Notes: generated by a model not told the origin, from the sequence alone. DNA of 64,000 bases from Formicarius rufipectus (GCA_013399695.1 VXAU01003161.1:124001-188000), one strand, 5' to 3'. Shown: positions 23,970-37,720, counted from the stretch's first letter. A program made the numbers and translations.

Positions 23970-26900
23970 GACATCTGCCCACACTAGAGACTAAAGACTG
24001 TTTTCCATCCTCTGTCATGTTATTCATAAAATACTATGGCATTTAAACCTTCACCAAGAGCAAAAGTATTAATGGGAATGAACAGAAAGTGACAGTGCAC
24101 AGTTAAGCTTTAAGGTGTTTTCGTCAAGAGCATATTAACCCCTGTTCCAACTCCTGTTGCTGTTGATATTTTCTCTGCCTGTCTGAATAACACACATGTC
24201 AGCTACCTCCTGTGCAGAAATTAGAGGTAGGATCTAAGGTGGCAAGATACTGTTTTAACTTAAAAGGTCATCCGTTTCTGTTGAGTCCTCTGCTTCTATT
24301 TGCAACCAGTCTCTGTGGTGTGGCACTGGGAACAGAAAGTAATACTTGAAGGACTCTGATGTGCAACGAAGTTCCTCAGACTTGGTGATATTAATATTTT
24401 CACAGTTTATTAGAAAGTACCATTAAGTCAATGTTTACCAATTGAAGAAAGGCTACAAAATGAGCCATGCAAAATTATTCTAGGTGATTAAAAAGTCTTT
24501 TATATACAGACCTAATGTGAGGTATCTCCTACATACATGATACATATAAACATGAAATTAGTCTTAACGATACTGAAACTTCATCCAGCTGGGTCTGGAG
24601 ACCTGCAGGCAAGTCACAATACTTTTCATACCTGTAAAATGTTGGAACTTAAGAAATTGCTCCAAGGTTCTTCTGCATTTTTCATGGTCTATCTCTTGCC
24701 TCAGCTTTACAGGGATGCTAAAATAGCCTTCTCCAGAGCTGATGCTTATTACACCATGTGCATCAGTAACTGCACGATTTTAGAGATACTTTGTAGATGC
24801 TAGAACTACTTAGGAAAAAGGCAACTTCACTGAGTCTTCTTCATGAAAATAATATAGGATAAAGAAATTCCTATATGTTTTGGTTTATTCTGCAGAAGGA
24901 GACTAGGAAAAGAGAACAAAGCTTCTTGTTCTGAATCCAATGTGTCTGCCTTTTCAAGCAATAGAGTGGAAATAGAGCATGATCATCTCCATAGAGTCCT
25001 AGAAGTCCATAGAACTATACCTAAGACCTTCCTAAGTACGCATATTTTTTATAGTACAGGTACCCAAACTCCTCCCAACATAAACTGTGGACTATGTGAA
25101 TTTCCATCATAGTGGTGCTGAGTTAAATCTTATTTAGAAAATTAATGAAGAAAACAATCATACTGAGTATGTTTAAAATAGAGGTAGTTTGTTTTCATGA
25201 GAGAGGCTTGGTTATTTTAGATGCCAGGTCAGAAACTGCAAACAAAATTCACAAAGAAATTACCAAAGTGATACTGAGGATGCATGGTGGTTGGTGAGAA
25301 ATAAACCAGTTTAATTACACCAAACACTAAAAAAGGAATATTCTTCCAAGAGATTACCTGTGCAACACTGAAGATTAAATAAGGAAGATTTTGACTTCTT
25401 GCCTCAGCCTGTGCTTGCTTTAATTTCAGTGAGACAGAATCAGTTTTAAAAAGGGTGGTCAGCTGATGCTTCTAGGACTAGTATGCCTCTCTTTCCAAAT
25501 AGGTCTGAAATGTCCATTTGGGTCAGTCCCTTCCTTTCAGGCAAAAAATGAGCCTGACTGATTTTTGTAATTTTCTGTCATTTATTTTTCATGTCTTAAT
25601 AGTACAGCTCATAAATGAATCCATCTTCCATTGATATTTAAAGGGAAAGATTTACATTCTTCACTCATCAATTATCAAAAGCATGTGTCTCTTCCTGCTC
25701 AGTTTGGATTGTTTTCCATCTGTGGCCAACCGATGTTTGCTACTCCCTAGCTGGATTATTCACAGTCCCATGCCCAAGTCTATTTCTTTAGTGACAAAGT
25801 TGTCAATAGGGCAAGTATATGAATATTTGATTATCCAGAACACAGCTTACTGTATGATGTTGCCTCTCTCTTGTTGTCTTCAACCTTTCTGTTTACAGTT
25901 CTTCAAAGGCAGGGGTTATTCCTTCAGGACTGCGCATATTTATGGGAAAATCGTTGTTCTTCCTGTTCTTGTCATTTGATCAGCAAGGTAAATATAAATA
26001 AACAAAAGGACTGGATTTAAGGACCACATCTGCAGTTGCTCTTGCTAGATATGAATTACAGGAGCTCTTGATCCTCTCGCTTTAGCGAATTTTTTGACTG
26101 TGGTCAGGAAAAAAGGCAAATTTCTCAGCTCCCTCCTGCAGAAAGAGGAAAGGTGTGTAGCACAGTGCATAGCACAGGCAGTGGGAGACAGGCAGCCCAC
26201 TTCCCACTCCCAGCTTTGTAAAGAAGTTTATTTGGCCAGGTCCTCAGTGGTGGTAAGCAAATACACATTGCCAGAACCCTGAAGAATACCTTTATAAATA
26301 AATACATTATAATAAGGACACTGATATATCTCTCCCCTCCTCTTTGATAAACTCAAGACCTACCATGTTCACTGTAGATAAAGGTCAAATTTTCTTAATT
26401 GGAGATAAATTTTTTTGAAACTTTGCCTGGAAATAGATCTAACAAAGAAACGTGTGTTGTGGATCACTATCAAATTATTCCATGTTGGAATTTAGCCTGG
26501 AGCAGAACCAGCTCCAGTACACATAATCACAAGAATTCAGTTTGGTTAAGATGCAATGCCTGGCTTCACAAATGCTGTCACTGAGGTTGGTTAACACAAG
26601 GTGTTTATTCTGGCACTTATACTGCCATACCCCACATTTTGCCAAGCATGGGGTTTGGTGGCGATTTTTTTCTGCTACTCATGGGTCTAATACTGCATTC
26701 TTCTATGGTTCTATGATTCTTTATCTTTTAACATATTCTACAGTGAAGAAATAAATAGCCCACTGTGATTTTTTGGCTTCTAATTCTTGCACTTTCATGC
26801 TTTGAATGTCAGATTTGAAGTTCTCACTTACTTGTAAAGCTCCTCAAGTGCACAGATCCTGCTGGGTAGGTCAGGAAAATATCACAGTCAACAGCTCTGA

Positions 26901-29900
26901 ATAACTGACTTCTGCCATTGTAGGGAGTGGGATTTGTGTTTCCCAGGGAAGGCACAGAGATAAGCCACTGACAAAAGCATCTGCCTAGAGTAGGGCTGTG
27001 CAAATCTATGACAGACTACACTGTAGTTAAGACTGATGACTAGATGGCAAATATAGCCAAACGAAGCGGAGAAAGGAAGTAAAGACAAGTTCCTTTTGTG
27101 CTCATGGTCCTGTGGGTCAAATCAAAATTAGGCCCTATTGGGAATCATTGAAAGACAGGATTGCCAAATACATTTTAATGAAATTAAACATTATTTCTGT
27201 GTCTTGTTTTACTGTCAATAATTAATGCCAGTGCATGAGCCATAAAGGGTCCTAAGGATCCCACAGGACTGATAGGGGGAGGGTCTCAGATGCTGGGTAA
27301 CTGCTGCCAGCCTGGGACCCATCCATCAGGCTGGATCTCAACAGCCCTGACCCTGAAGAGAAATCATGGAACGAAGCTTTTGTGCCTGAGTCACCATTCC
27401 CTTGGTGACTTGAGACTATCAGGCTCTTCCTTCCTTCACCTGTTTCCATACTGGCTTCTTGAGGGCAGTCACACGGGTATGCCTTGCAGGAGAGTCATGG
27501 TGGTGGGTCATTTTTCCCTCAGCCTTTTGGAAAGCTATAGTCCTGTTCAACCACTAAAGAAACTCCCTCCCTGGGAGAGTATATCCTATGCATCGTCCAG
27601 TTGCACCCTTCCAGCTTGAAAACTTTTCAAGCTACTTACCTAAACAGCAGTAATGCATTGCTGCCCCAGGTCTCTGCTCTTGCTCATCTGCAGCTTCTTT
27701 TCTTCTCCAGAGCATCAGCAGCAAAACAACCTGTGATTATCAGCAGCTTCATGTGCTTTCAAAACCGGGCTTGATGTTTTCAACATATTCTATCATTTTC
27801 CTGTATGCAGACTACTGTCTAACATTTCTGGAAAAGCAACTGAAGACTCCAGCCAATTTCTATGACATTTTAAAGCTGCACATATGTTTAATATATCTTA
27901 CTTCCTTCCCCAGGGCTTCATGCTTGACTTCCCATTCATTTTTTCATACTGTATGCATAGAATATGAGTTATCTACAGGGTCACTACCATAATATATGAC
28001 ATTTCCCAACACCTACATGGCAAATCCATTAGAACCTGTAACAGCTGCAGACTAACTCCAGCAGCTCTACCTGGTGGGAAACAATCATTAAAAAGACTTT
28101 TCCTATTCAGAATTATGAAAAGGCAATAGAAACAGATGCAACTCCTTTTTCAGTTATTTTTCTGTCTCCAGGAAGAGGCTGGAGTCAATAAAAACAGAAG
28201 GGAAAGAAATGCAGGTTCAAACACCAGGTCAGGTTGACAGGTGCTGAGGTGGGAGTCCCATAGCTAGTGGAGTGACAATGGGGAATGCTCTGGCAGCGCC
28301 ACATAAACTGTGTAAAGAGGAGAGGAAAACTGAGGGGTGCTTTTGTCCAAAGTTGTCACTGCCTCTGCAGCAGGGGGTATATAAAAGACTGTCAGCAATG
28401 CTGAGCAAGTACGGGCTTGGAATAAACGCAGAAGATGAGGATGTCATAATTTCCTTACTCATTGCTACCTTATAGCAATTCCTCCACTCTCCTGCTCACC
28501 AGAGTGTTGGGAATGCCTGCCAGGTGTGTGGTGAGAGGGTAAAAATACCTTCAGTCAACAGCAGCTAACCACTGCCCTATAACCAGGGCTAAGCTGAAGC
28601 CTAAAGTGTTTTATTGATCCTCCTACTTTAAGACAGTCCTAGTTTTTCATATACCAAACATATTATTTTTTGGTGCTGTAAATGTAAAAAGCACAAGGGT
28701 GGTACAAAGGCAGAAAGTTTGCTTGAGAAATACAGACATAACTTGTTTCCCCTGCTCTGCCACAAAGCCAAAATAGGTAGATTTACCCACTTGGTCATCA
28801 CATATCATGTAAAGATATATCCTGCTTCCCCTTTTTAACATGTGTAAAGCTGGCTTCACACACACTGCGTGGAGCAGTCAAAGCTTGGAATACCCTCAAA
28901 GTCCAAGACAGAGAATGGGTTCCAGGACAGTAGGAACCACTTCAGAGTGACGGTTCTTTGCTGCATCACATCACTGCTGCCAGGATTAGCTCATCTGGAT
29001 TTTGTGCACTGAGCCTTTAATGATGCACAATGCACTGACAGTGAGGACTAAGAGGAGCTGGAGATAAGAAACAAAGACAGGAGGAAGCACAAAGTGAGGT
29101 GGTTGAGAAGGCAACTGTACATACAAAGTTCTTATGCAAATTACAAAGCCATTTCACCATATGCAAGCTTTAGAGAACATTTACTAAATTGGTAGGGGGA
29201 AAGGCAAGGGTGACAGCTGAGCAGAGTAAGGTTAAAAAAGTATGCAAGGTAAGGGGTAGGCAAGGACTCTAGATAAACAGTAAGTCTGTGGAAGAACAAA
29301 AATCTTGCTGTTTCTGAAAGGACCTGTTAACAGGTCCACAATCTGGAAGATACCAGTGCCCCGGTGTGGAACAGCAGACTGACCAAAACACTGCAAGGAT
29401 TCCTGGGACTCCACCAGGTAGATTTGCAGTTGTCTTTTGCAAAATTACAAGGGATAGAAGTGGGCAGGACAGCTATCTCATCAAGGCAAGAGCTGCAGGG
29501 GGTGGCTAGGCACAGGTCTAGAGAAAAATTTGTGCTGCAAACATAAATTGTGAATCCCAGCCTTCCTTTCACAGTATTCAAACAGTGGGTTATATTTAGC
29601 CCAACCTAAACAGAAACAAAGAACTGCAGGACTAGTCTTAGCTCTACCAGCTGCCCAGCTGGTCAGAGGCGATGCAGGTAGAGCTGATGTCACATGTAGT
29701 TAAATGAGATGGAACAGGGGAGGCAGCTATGCCTGAATGAACAACGTTGGCATTTGGTTAGAGAAACTCAGATTTTATTATTTCATGGTTAGATGGAAAG
29801 AAGATCAAAAGTCAAGAGGAGTACAAGTGCTTTCCACACCAAGGGTAAGGCTATAATGAATCATGGACAGGTAAATAAGCAGAGGAAATCGAGGAGGTAA

Positions 29901-30681
29901 CAGATACAATCAGACCATCTTGCCACTCAGAGCAAACACTTATATGTCTACCCAAGTTCCTGGTGTTCCTTCTCTTTAGTTCTACCATGACAAGAACCAA
30001 CAAATGCAGTTTCAAGAAAGCCCAAGAAAGACAGTTGACTAAAATCTTGTGTCTGTGTAGTAGGGCCAGTGGGGCTTTTTCAAGCAGCATGTAAGGTGGG
30101 CCAACAGATACTGCTGGTCACAGTTGGACCCTGCACTTGGTTAATGTACACCCTGCCTGGTCCCATAACTGTATGTCTTGGGAGCACTGCACTGGCAACC
30201 CCTCTCCTTGCCAGCATGGAGACATTCATGGGTGACAGTAATTTACTTCACTGATCCATAAACCTTGGGTTCAGTCTCTCTACAGGAATCAAAATCATCC
30301 ACTGGACAAGAGCACAGAAAGGTCACGTTAATGCAACTGGTTGCTTGGAGTATTACTTGCCCCAGAGGGGCATATTTGCATTCTTGCTGATGAAGAAATT
30401 ATCTCTAAATTAGTGAACTACTTACTATTACGTTTCTATTAGTACATATACATGTACATGTGCAGCACCTTTGGAGAACCTGGAGCTGGTTTAAGTGCAA
30501 AACCAGAGGATGCAAAAAGTGGGTGTGTTTAATGAGCAATTTACTAGCAAAATAATACATGGCAATTAATATAGTGTGTGTTAAATCTGATTACTGGATA
30601 ATCACTTAAACATCTGGTTGTCACTGCCATTCTTAAGAACAAAGCTAAAAAGGGTACTGATCTTTTCCACCAGTGTAATAG
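23970..30681. other. Intronic sequence, nothing firm recognised
   Basis: A 21-nt palindrome with one central base lies at 27613-27633 (agcttgaaaa, c, ttttcaagct). At 26697-26718 the words ttctatggttctatgattct resemble a CR1 terminal repeat, but the sequence before it is not CR1-like. No exon was recognised. Confidence 0.5.
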
Positions 30682-30743
30682 AAAAAAAAAAAAAAACAAC
30701 AAACAAAAAAAAAAAAAAAAAAAAAACCACAACAAAACAAAAT
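30682..30743. repeat. Poly-A / A-C tract
   Basis: Two long A runs separated by caacaaac, followed by ccacaacaaaac. No retroposon body was recognised immediately upstream. Confidence 0.85.
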
Positions 30744-33700
30744 CCACAACAGAAAATTCAGAGTCTCTTTCCAACCACATTTCTGGATTTCACAGGCAAC
30801 TTACTGCTGTAATCCTCCCTTGATACATCAGCTGGTATGGCATCAATTTTGAAACTCACGTGTTAGCTGTGAGTTTGATAACTAATCACTCTTTAATAAC
30901 TCATGTTTCCTCCACAAAAGTCCCTGAAATGAAATTAGTTAGGGAAAATATATGAGCAGGGATTTGTGAAGTTGAAAAATTGCTTTGGGCTTCTTTCCAA
31001 TAACCCACATAATTTTTAGAATGGGGGGTGGGGTGACACTGAATTCAGTTCTATTTCCCACATGTCCAGATCTTGCAATTGGGAAGTGATCCCTGGTAGT
31101 ATGTTTCAGACATATTGCCAAATGACAAAAACAAACCACAGATTTGTTGAAGCCCTCTATGGCTTGGCTACTGTTTGAATTTGCTCTGTAGGAACTTTCA
31201 AAACTTTCATCCTGGGTTAGACAGGGAGAACAGCAAAAGGCAACAGATCTATGTTTGCTCAGGACTTTCCCAAATGTGACACTAAAATCACTGGAGTTGG
31301 TGAGATCCTAATTTCTGTAATGGGATAGGCTCTTTTCCAGATACTTACTTTTGCCCCTTTTGCCCAAATTCAAACATCTGAGCTATTGCTAGATTGAAAA
31401 GTGACCACAGCCCTGTGTCTCATGTACCTGATTGTATAAGCAAATGATTTGCATAGCTGCCTAGAAGTGCCACACTTACTGGGGGAAGCCTGTGGGATCT
31501 TTAGTATCTTCCCTCTCACTTAAGTACCAGTAGAACCCACACACACTTCAACATCCCATACCACGGCTATGGCTGCACGGCCTGTCCAAACACATGAGAA
31601 CTGCATCTGCCTATGGGCAAACCATACATGCTAATATGAAGAAAGTTGGAGTATTCAGCCTGGCATACACACAGTAAAAAGTCGACTTGGATAGCACATG
31701 CTGCAGCTGGAAATTGACCTTTTTTTGGTCAAAATATAAAGGCTCCTAAACAGATTTTGAACATTCATAATCAATTGAGTTATGAACTGGAAAAGCGTCA
31801 GCCATGCAGTGTTATCCAGTATATGCCCTTTTCTTCTTCTCCTGGTTCATACATTTTCATTCCTCTTTAATTTTCTGGGCACATACTGTACCCTGTGATA
31901 ATATGGAAGAACAAGGGCTTCTGGTCTTTATTAATAGTTACTACTGTATTTTTAAAGGGAGGTATTTAGGAAATTCATATTTTTGTTACCATAGCAATGA
32001 AGCTGTAGGATTCAGCAGAAGAACAATTTAAACAACAATGTTTAAGGAATTAACTCCAAGTTTAATTCTCCACTCCATCCAAGCTCCTCTTGGGCATAAA
32101 GAAAACGATACTAAAAGCTCTCTTTGCCTCCATGCTGCTTGACTCTAGCCCAAATTAGGAGGTTATCTACAGCAGGCATAGCAATGTACCTTCCCATCAA
32201 CAGAGCATTTCCTCCTCTTCCCGAGTAAAGCAGCTGCAAAGTGCTCCTTGGCTCAGGCAAAGCTCATCTGGGGTTTTTTTAAGCTAGTTTAATGCAACGT
32301 TTAAGCAACTTTTATACATTAAGAACTCGGTGAATGGAGGCGCATTTAGTCCACTGTATGAGAGCATGTTGGGATGCTCATACCTGAGAAGTTTGCCCAT
32401 TACTCACTGTAACTCTGAGACAGGGACATTCTTGTGTGCCCCTTTCTGAGCTGGTTTTCTCCTCTTTATCTGACTGAAAGGTTTAGGTCTACATAAAGTA
32501 AAAAAAAAAAAAACAGGACAGGTTAGTCATTCTACCGGCCTTCTCCAGCAGGTGAGAGGAGACAAGGTAAGGAAGTAGAACAGGGAAAAATGACACACTT
32601 GCCATGGCCTCCTGTTTGTTTTTTAAACCTTTGAACTGTGGAAATTGATAGAAAAAAGAAGTGGACATAAGTTTTATCTTCCCTGACTTCAACTTTTTTG
32701 AGATGCTATTACTATTCAGATTTGTGAACAGTGTTCTGGTTTATCACCTCATGTTTGGGTCTTGGAAGGGACTACTTTGTAGAACAAGGAATCTTGCACT
32801 CCTTTAAACAAGATTAGGACGTTCCTTAGCTCTCAGTAATGGTAACAGGTCTAATGACTTTCATAGTGTGTGAGACACAGCTTTAACTCTTCACATGTCC
32901 TGAAACGTAACACTTCTTTCTTCATAGCTGCTTTGATTCATCCAAAGTCTCAAAGTCACAAAGTCGAAGAGGAGCGGTGTCTCTGACTTCACAGATGCTG
33001 TCAGGTGGTGAAGCCATTTACAGATTAAGAACCTAATGCCTGGCTCTTCCTTAGCAAAGGAAGATGAGCCAAGAAAGCAAGCCGGTGACTTTATTTTGGC
33101 ATTACATTCTGGTAATTATTGTGGCCTTATTTATCACCCAACATCTCTTTTTCATTGCACATATCTAGTGTGCTCCAGTGCTCTCTCTTGCATTCTTGCT
33201 TCTAGAGTCTGGCTTATCTTTCAGCTGCCTGGCCAAGTCTATTACAGTAAGCCATGGTCACATGATTCTGCCTCAACAATGCATTACAAACTGGTCACAG
33301 GGATAGGGAATGACACAATTATAGTAAAAAAAAAAAGGCAGTATCAACACTAATCTAGCCTGGTATTATCCATCAGACCCAGCTATCTGGAGACTACCTT
33401 GTGTCCAGTTCTGCTTTTAGCAAAGGTGTAATAGCACTTTCACAGCTACTGCTGTTGTTACTGATGCCTACCAGCAAATAGGTATTTTCAGACACCACTC
33501 CCCTCACACACACATACACACACACACGCACTTATTTCTCAGCAGTTGGCTGGAGCTGTTAAAACTGGATCCTTTTATGGGAATGTACATGAGGAGTTTT
33601 CATAAGCAAGCTGGAGAATCTGGGAGGCACAGTTGCCACTCTGTCGAGGTAGCTGATAGTGCCCTACGGTCCCTCCACCCCCTTAAATTCACCTTGTGCT

Positions 33701-35481
33701 GCCCACTTATTTGCGCCTTCATTGCCACTCCCATTCACATACATGGGCACAGTCAAAAGAGGGGATCTAAGTTACATTTTATGTAGTATTTCCTTGCATG
33801 TCAAATGGAAAAAAAGGAAACAGGAGGAGAATTCTGAAGGATTAAGAAGTTTTTATTGGCTTTTCATTTCTTTTATCTCCCACTCAGTTCCAGGACTACA
33901 GGAAAACATTTTTACCACAAAATCCTAGTATATTGAAATCTACGAAAAGGATCTACAGGTAAAAAAGGCCCTTGTTGATCCTATGCTGGTACAGCACTTG
34001 AACTGAGCACTTAACAGGTAGTTTTGTATTTTTTAAATAAAAGCTCTCAAACTATTAGGAATACCAGGATGAGCAGACTCTCTTTTAATGTTTCAAGTTT
34101 CCCGCGAATAATTCGACATTCTTTTGCATTATTTTGAATCCTGTCAAAAGACTGGACAACCATAGAAACCACCAACTAAATGTAATATAAACTGAAGTTA
34201 TTTGCAAAACTTAGGTGTCACAGTGAAATGCGAATACAAAAGAGGGGTGGGGTGAGAACAACAGGGAAGAAGGAACAGTTTAAACTTATCCCAGTATATT
34301 ATCAGCATTCCCTCAGGTATTCTATTCAAAAAGGTAGAATTTAATCTGCACTGTCTTTGAATAAGCAATAGTCTCCAAGAACTTCGGCCTCACAAATGCC
34401 TTTTTTCCTGAAGGTTGACAGAGCTACTTCATTGATAGTGTTCTGGTAAAATACCTTCTGGGTAAATGTGCTTTTATAAACAACCCATTCCAAAGTTAGT
34501 GAAACTATAATACATTTATGGAACAGAACTCTAGCATGTCTAACATGTCTAACATAAAAAGTCACTTTGGCGAACTGGAGCTGGTTGGCAGCAGCTGAGT
34601 TTAGCCTAAAGCTCTTACCAGTATATCCTACCTCCTGGCTTCTCTTGTGCAGATTTTTTCTAGAATAAACAGTATCTTACAGTTCCTAAACTGGCACAAA
34701 AGCATTATTAGACTAAGTCTTCTTATTTCATCATCCCTGTGGGGCAAGGATATATTTGAGTGGTCATGCAGTTGTCAAGTTAATGCAACACCACCAAAAT
34801 ACCTAAGGGACCTTGCCACCCTCATATTACACTGCTTATCTCACCGAAGGGAAGGTTGTCTGTAGGAATAGATTTTTAACATTTATGCCTCCCCCTTGTG
34901 TTTCTACCATAGGAACTCACCAGACTATGTTAATTTCTCCAAAGATCTCTACATATGCAAAATTAACACACAGTATTTTCTTCGTTTCCTGGTAAATATG
35001 TAAACCCAGGAGAGCACTGAGAACAAAAATTGTTTGAATTCTTGAGGAAATCATCCAGAATTACATCTATTACAGAAGCCATCTAATATTTAACAAAGGA
35101 TCTGATCTTAGGGGAGAGGGAGCATAATGTAACTGCCTTCATCTAGCAAAAGCTATGAAGAGACAAACTGAATATTATTAACTCTGTTCCAGAGGAAATG
35201 TGAGATATTGCCACTCACTTCATGAGAAGTGGGTTTGATTTGGGTTGGCAAGTTTGTTTTGTTGTTGGGCTTTTTCTTAAAAGTGGTAAAAGCATTTTTA
35301 CTCTAGAGAACCTGGAGCAAATATTGCAAAAAGCTAACGAAGAGAGAATTCCTGGCCTGATCCTGACCGTTCTAACAAGAATAAGGTCACAGATAAACTT
35401 TTGTACAAAGAGTTTGTCTGCACAAGGAAGTAAAAAGTTGACTGTTGACAAGCAGAGGCAAAAATCAGAAAGCAAACATAC
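30744..35481. other. Intronic sequence with a CA microsatellite
   Basis: A short CA microsatellite lies at 33504-33531, interrupted by a T and a G. Nothing else was recognised up to the RERG splice donor. Confidence 0.5.
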
Positions 35482-35542
35482 CTGACTTGCCCACGCCAGC
35501 TCGACCAAAGATTGCCAACTTCACTTCTGCACTCTTAGCCAT
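35482..35542 (-). CDS. RERG: RERG first coding exon (partial CDS)
   Basis: The minus-strand start codon at 35542-35540 opens MAKSAEVKLA / IFGRAGVGKS, identical to the vertebrate RERG N-terminus. It contains the complete G1 P-loop GxxxxGKS (residues 13-20) that binds GTP phosphates. The exon stops after 61 coding nucleotides, one base into codon 21, at a consensus donor (CAG|GTATGT). RERG is a Ras-family small GTPase, described as oestrogen-regulated and growth-inhibitory, that lacks a C-terminal CAAX lipidation signal. The other G motifs are on exons not in this window. The start has a strong context (A at -3, G at +4). The related RERGL has a different N-terminus, so this is RERG. Confidence 0.96.
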
Positions 35543-35656
35543 GTTGGAACAAATGGAGTGGTGGCAAACTCACTCAATTATCAAAAGTGAAGCAGAAGAA
35601 TTGTTCCCAGTTTCTGCCTTTGGCTTCACCGTGCCATTGTGATGTCAATGCAGAGC
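35543..35656 (-). other. RERG: RERG 5' UTR part of the first coding exon
   Basis: Upstream of the start codon on the minus strand the nearest good acceptor is ttcttccacag|GCTCTG, placing the exon edge at 35656. This 114-nt leader holds one upstream micro-ORF, ATG GCA CGG TGA, at 35637-35626. The acceptor is predicted from sequence and its pyrimidine tract is only moderate, so the exact edge may differ. Confidence 0.55.
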
Positions 35657-37454
35657 CTGTGGAAGAATACCACAAGGATGGAACTGCTAAGAACCAGGCT
35701 CTCCCTTTCCCCCGCCCCATTTTTTTTTCTATTTTTTTAAATAGTCATGATAATTGATGCTCCGTTCCTGCTTTGAACAGTGCAGTAACACCACTGATTT
35801 GGTACTGTTTGTGCAAAACCTACCTTCAGTTTTCTGGTTACTGCTGTTTTCTCCACGCTGGCAGTGTAACACTGCAAAAGGGACTCAACAACACAAAGTG
35901 TCTGCCTTACAAGGCTCCATATTCTTTCTCTTTCAGCTGCAATTCTATATATTTACTGTATTTGACTCAACTGCAATGAATTATTTTTTGTAGAATAATA
36001 TTTAATAGCTGTGAGCACTCATTGTTAGTGACTGCAGGTAGCTAATCTTTCCTCAGGCCAAGTTCCAAAAACATTTCATTACTCAGCTGTAGTTGCCTAA
36101 ACACCTCTAAGCACTCGTACCATGCCCACTGTACTAAGCAAATCTGTTCCCAGAAAGTTCTCCAGTGCTCTTTTTTAAGCTGCCTCAGCTCATATATAAA
36201 CATTCAGCAAAGCATGTGGTTAGCAAAAGGATGCTAGAATTTCTGGTAATGTACTTTAACAAGCTGCATGGAATTATCCATGCTCACATTACCTTCAGCA
36301 AGTCATCTGACACTTTATCTCTTTGATTTGATTTGATTTCTCCAACCTGGATAGTAAAATATATAACCATACCTGTCACTGTAGAGCGTTTAAAGATCTT
36401 GAATGAAAAAAAAAAAAAAAGGCAACTTAGATAACGATGATGATCCTCAGCTATAGCTTAAACATCAAATATTCACTCTACTTTTAAAACATGGTAGAAC
36501 TTTACCTGTGAATGCAACGTGAAGGTTTGCTGTTGTGCTGAAGCGCCCACTTCTAACAGTGACATAGGAAACTCTCTATTTCTGCAATACCCGCTCTACG
36601 GCAAAATGCATTTCAAAAATGTTTCTCGAATAAAAGCCTGAGACTCTTTCCTACACAAAAAAAACGCTTGTGAAAATAAAAAAAACAAAACCAATCAACC
36701 AACCAAAAAAAAAAACAAACAAAAAAAAACAAAAATACAANNNNNNNNNNNNNNNNNNNNNNNNNNNNNNNNNNNNNNNNNNNNNNNNNNNNNNNNNNNN
36801 NNNNNNNNNNNNNNNNNNNNNNNNNNNNNNNNNNNNNNNNNNNNNNNNNAAAAAAAAAAAAAAAAAAAAAGCCCGTAAAGTCACCTTACATGGAGAAAGC
36901 TCCCGATACACCTCTGACGTCTTAGTGCTCCTGATTCCTTTTGCCTAAAAGTATCAGATCACTCTCACTCTGCATGAATAGAAGCACAAACTGTTTCAGG
37001 ACGTAGCGGCATGGCCGGGAGGGAGGGAGGTTGCTCCTACGAACGCTCCCGGTGGCCGGTCGGTCTGTGCCCCCTCACAGCCGCCTGCGGCACGACCTGC
37101 TGCCCCGCGCCGCCACCGCTCGTGCCCGCAGGTATATTTTACATTTCCGTGCAGATACTGACTCTCCACCTCCTACCCCGTAACTCCGGGTGGACTCTGC
37201 TCCCCGGCTGGTCCCGGCAGGTGCCGTCCGTCCGCCCGGCGCAGGGCGGCTCCGCGGCTGCGGGCACCGGCCCTCCCCGGCATGCCCGGCTCCGCGGCGC
37301 CGCATGCTGCGGGCACCGTGCGCCCCCCCGCCTCCGCCGCATCTATCCACTTCACGGTCCTACTCATACCCCACTCCTGGCTCCTCCCTTCCCCCGCACC
37401 CTCAGAAAAACCCCGCAGACGTGCACAGTTGCGCGTCGCTCGCTCGGCACTCAC
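35657..37454 (-). other. RERG: RERG intron 1 (predicted)
   Basis: The stretch between the predicted donor at 37454 and acceptor at 35657. It holds an A-rich tract with an assembly gap and a 15-A run near 36406-36420. No other exon recognised. Confidence 0.5.
36673..36870. repeat. A/C-rich tract with assembly gap (109 N at 36741-36849)
   Basis: Left of the gap the plus strand is nearly all A and C (aaaccaatcaaccaacc, then aaaac words); right of it is a run of about 21 A. The gap probably reflects unreadable homopolymer or low-complexity sequence. ORFs crossing it are artefacts. Confidence 0.9.
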
Positions 37455-37720
37455 CTCTTTGCGTGCTGCCGGCAGCGCGGAGGGGCCGCGCTCGGCAGTC
37501 CTGGGCGCGGCGCTCGGCGAGAGGAGTGCGCCCCAGCCCCAGCCCCNTCAGCGCGGGCGCGGCAGCGCCGGCCCCGTAAGGCGCTCCCGGCGCGGTGCCC
37601 CAGCGGAACGGACGCAGCCCTGTAATTCGGGGCGTTCGGCGGCACCACAGCCTGTAATTATGTGGGAGAGCGGCTGTTATCCCCGTGCATAAGTTTCGAG
37701 TAAACGCTTGCTAGCGGGCC
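37010..37720 (-). promoter_or_regulatory. RERG: CpG-island promoter of RERG
   Basis: A sharp local rise in G+C and CpG (for example gcgcggcgctcgg, ggccgcgctcgg, gcgcgggcgcggc) in otherwise AT-rich DNA. It surrounds a minus-strand splice donor and lies about 1.8 kb upstream of the RERG start-codon exon. This is the usual form of a vertebrate CpG-island promoter. No convincing TATA box was seen on the minus strand. ORFs of up to 204 codons within it are open only because stop codons are rare in GC-rich DNA. One N lies at 37547. Confidence 0.72.
37455..37640 (-). other. RERG: RERG untranslated exon 1 (3' edge predicted)
   Basis: On the minus strand, GCACGCAAAGAG|GTGAGTGCC gives a near-perfect donor at 37454-37449, so exon 1 would end at 37455. 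The transcription start cannot be read from sequence; the upper coordinate is only a guess inside the CpG island. The exon should be entirely untranslated, because the start codon lies in the next exon. Confidence 0.45.

Larger units (their letters stand above)
1..35481 (-). other. RERG: RERG intron after first coding exon (partial)
   Basis: The splice donor at 35481-35476 (GTATGT on the minus strand) opens an intron that should run left through all of this stretch. I looked for the next RERG coding exon on the minus strand, which would follow the P-loop serine and encode the switch I region, and did not find it. RERG introns are long in mammals, so the exon probably lies outside the window. 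The interval contains many transposon relics and no other recognisable gene. That it is intron is inferred from the donor and the absence of the next exon. Confidence 0.6.

Noticed and set aside
26697..26718. CR1-like terminal repeat ttctatggttctatgattct
   Set aside because: The preceding sequence shows no CR1 blocks, so only the terminal words match; too little to call an element.
37011..37692. ORFs of 65-204 codons in the CpG island on both strands
   Set aside because: GC-rich DNA is stop-poor; the ORFs overlap each other in different frames and have no recognisable domain.
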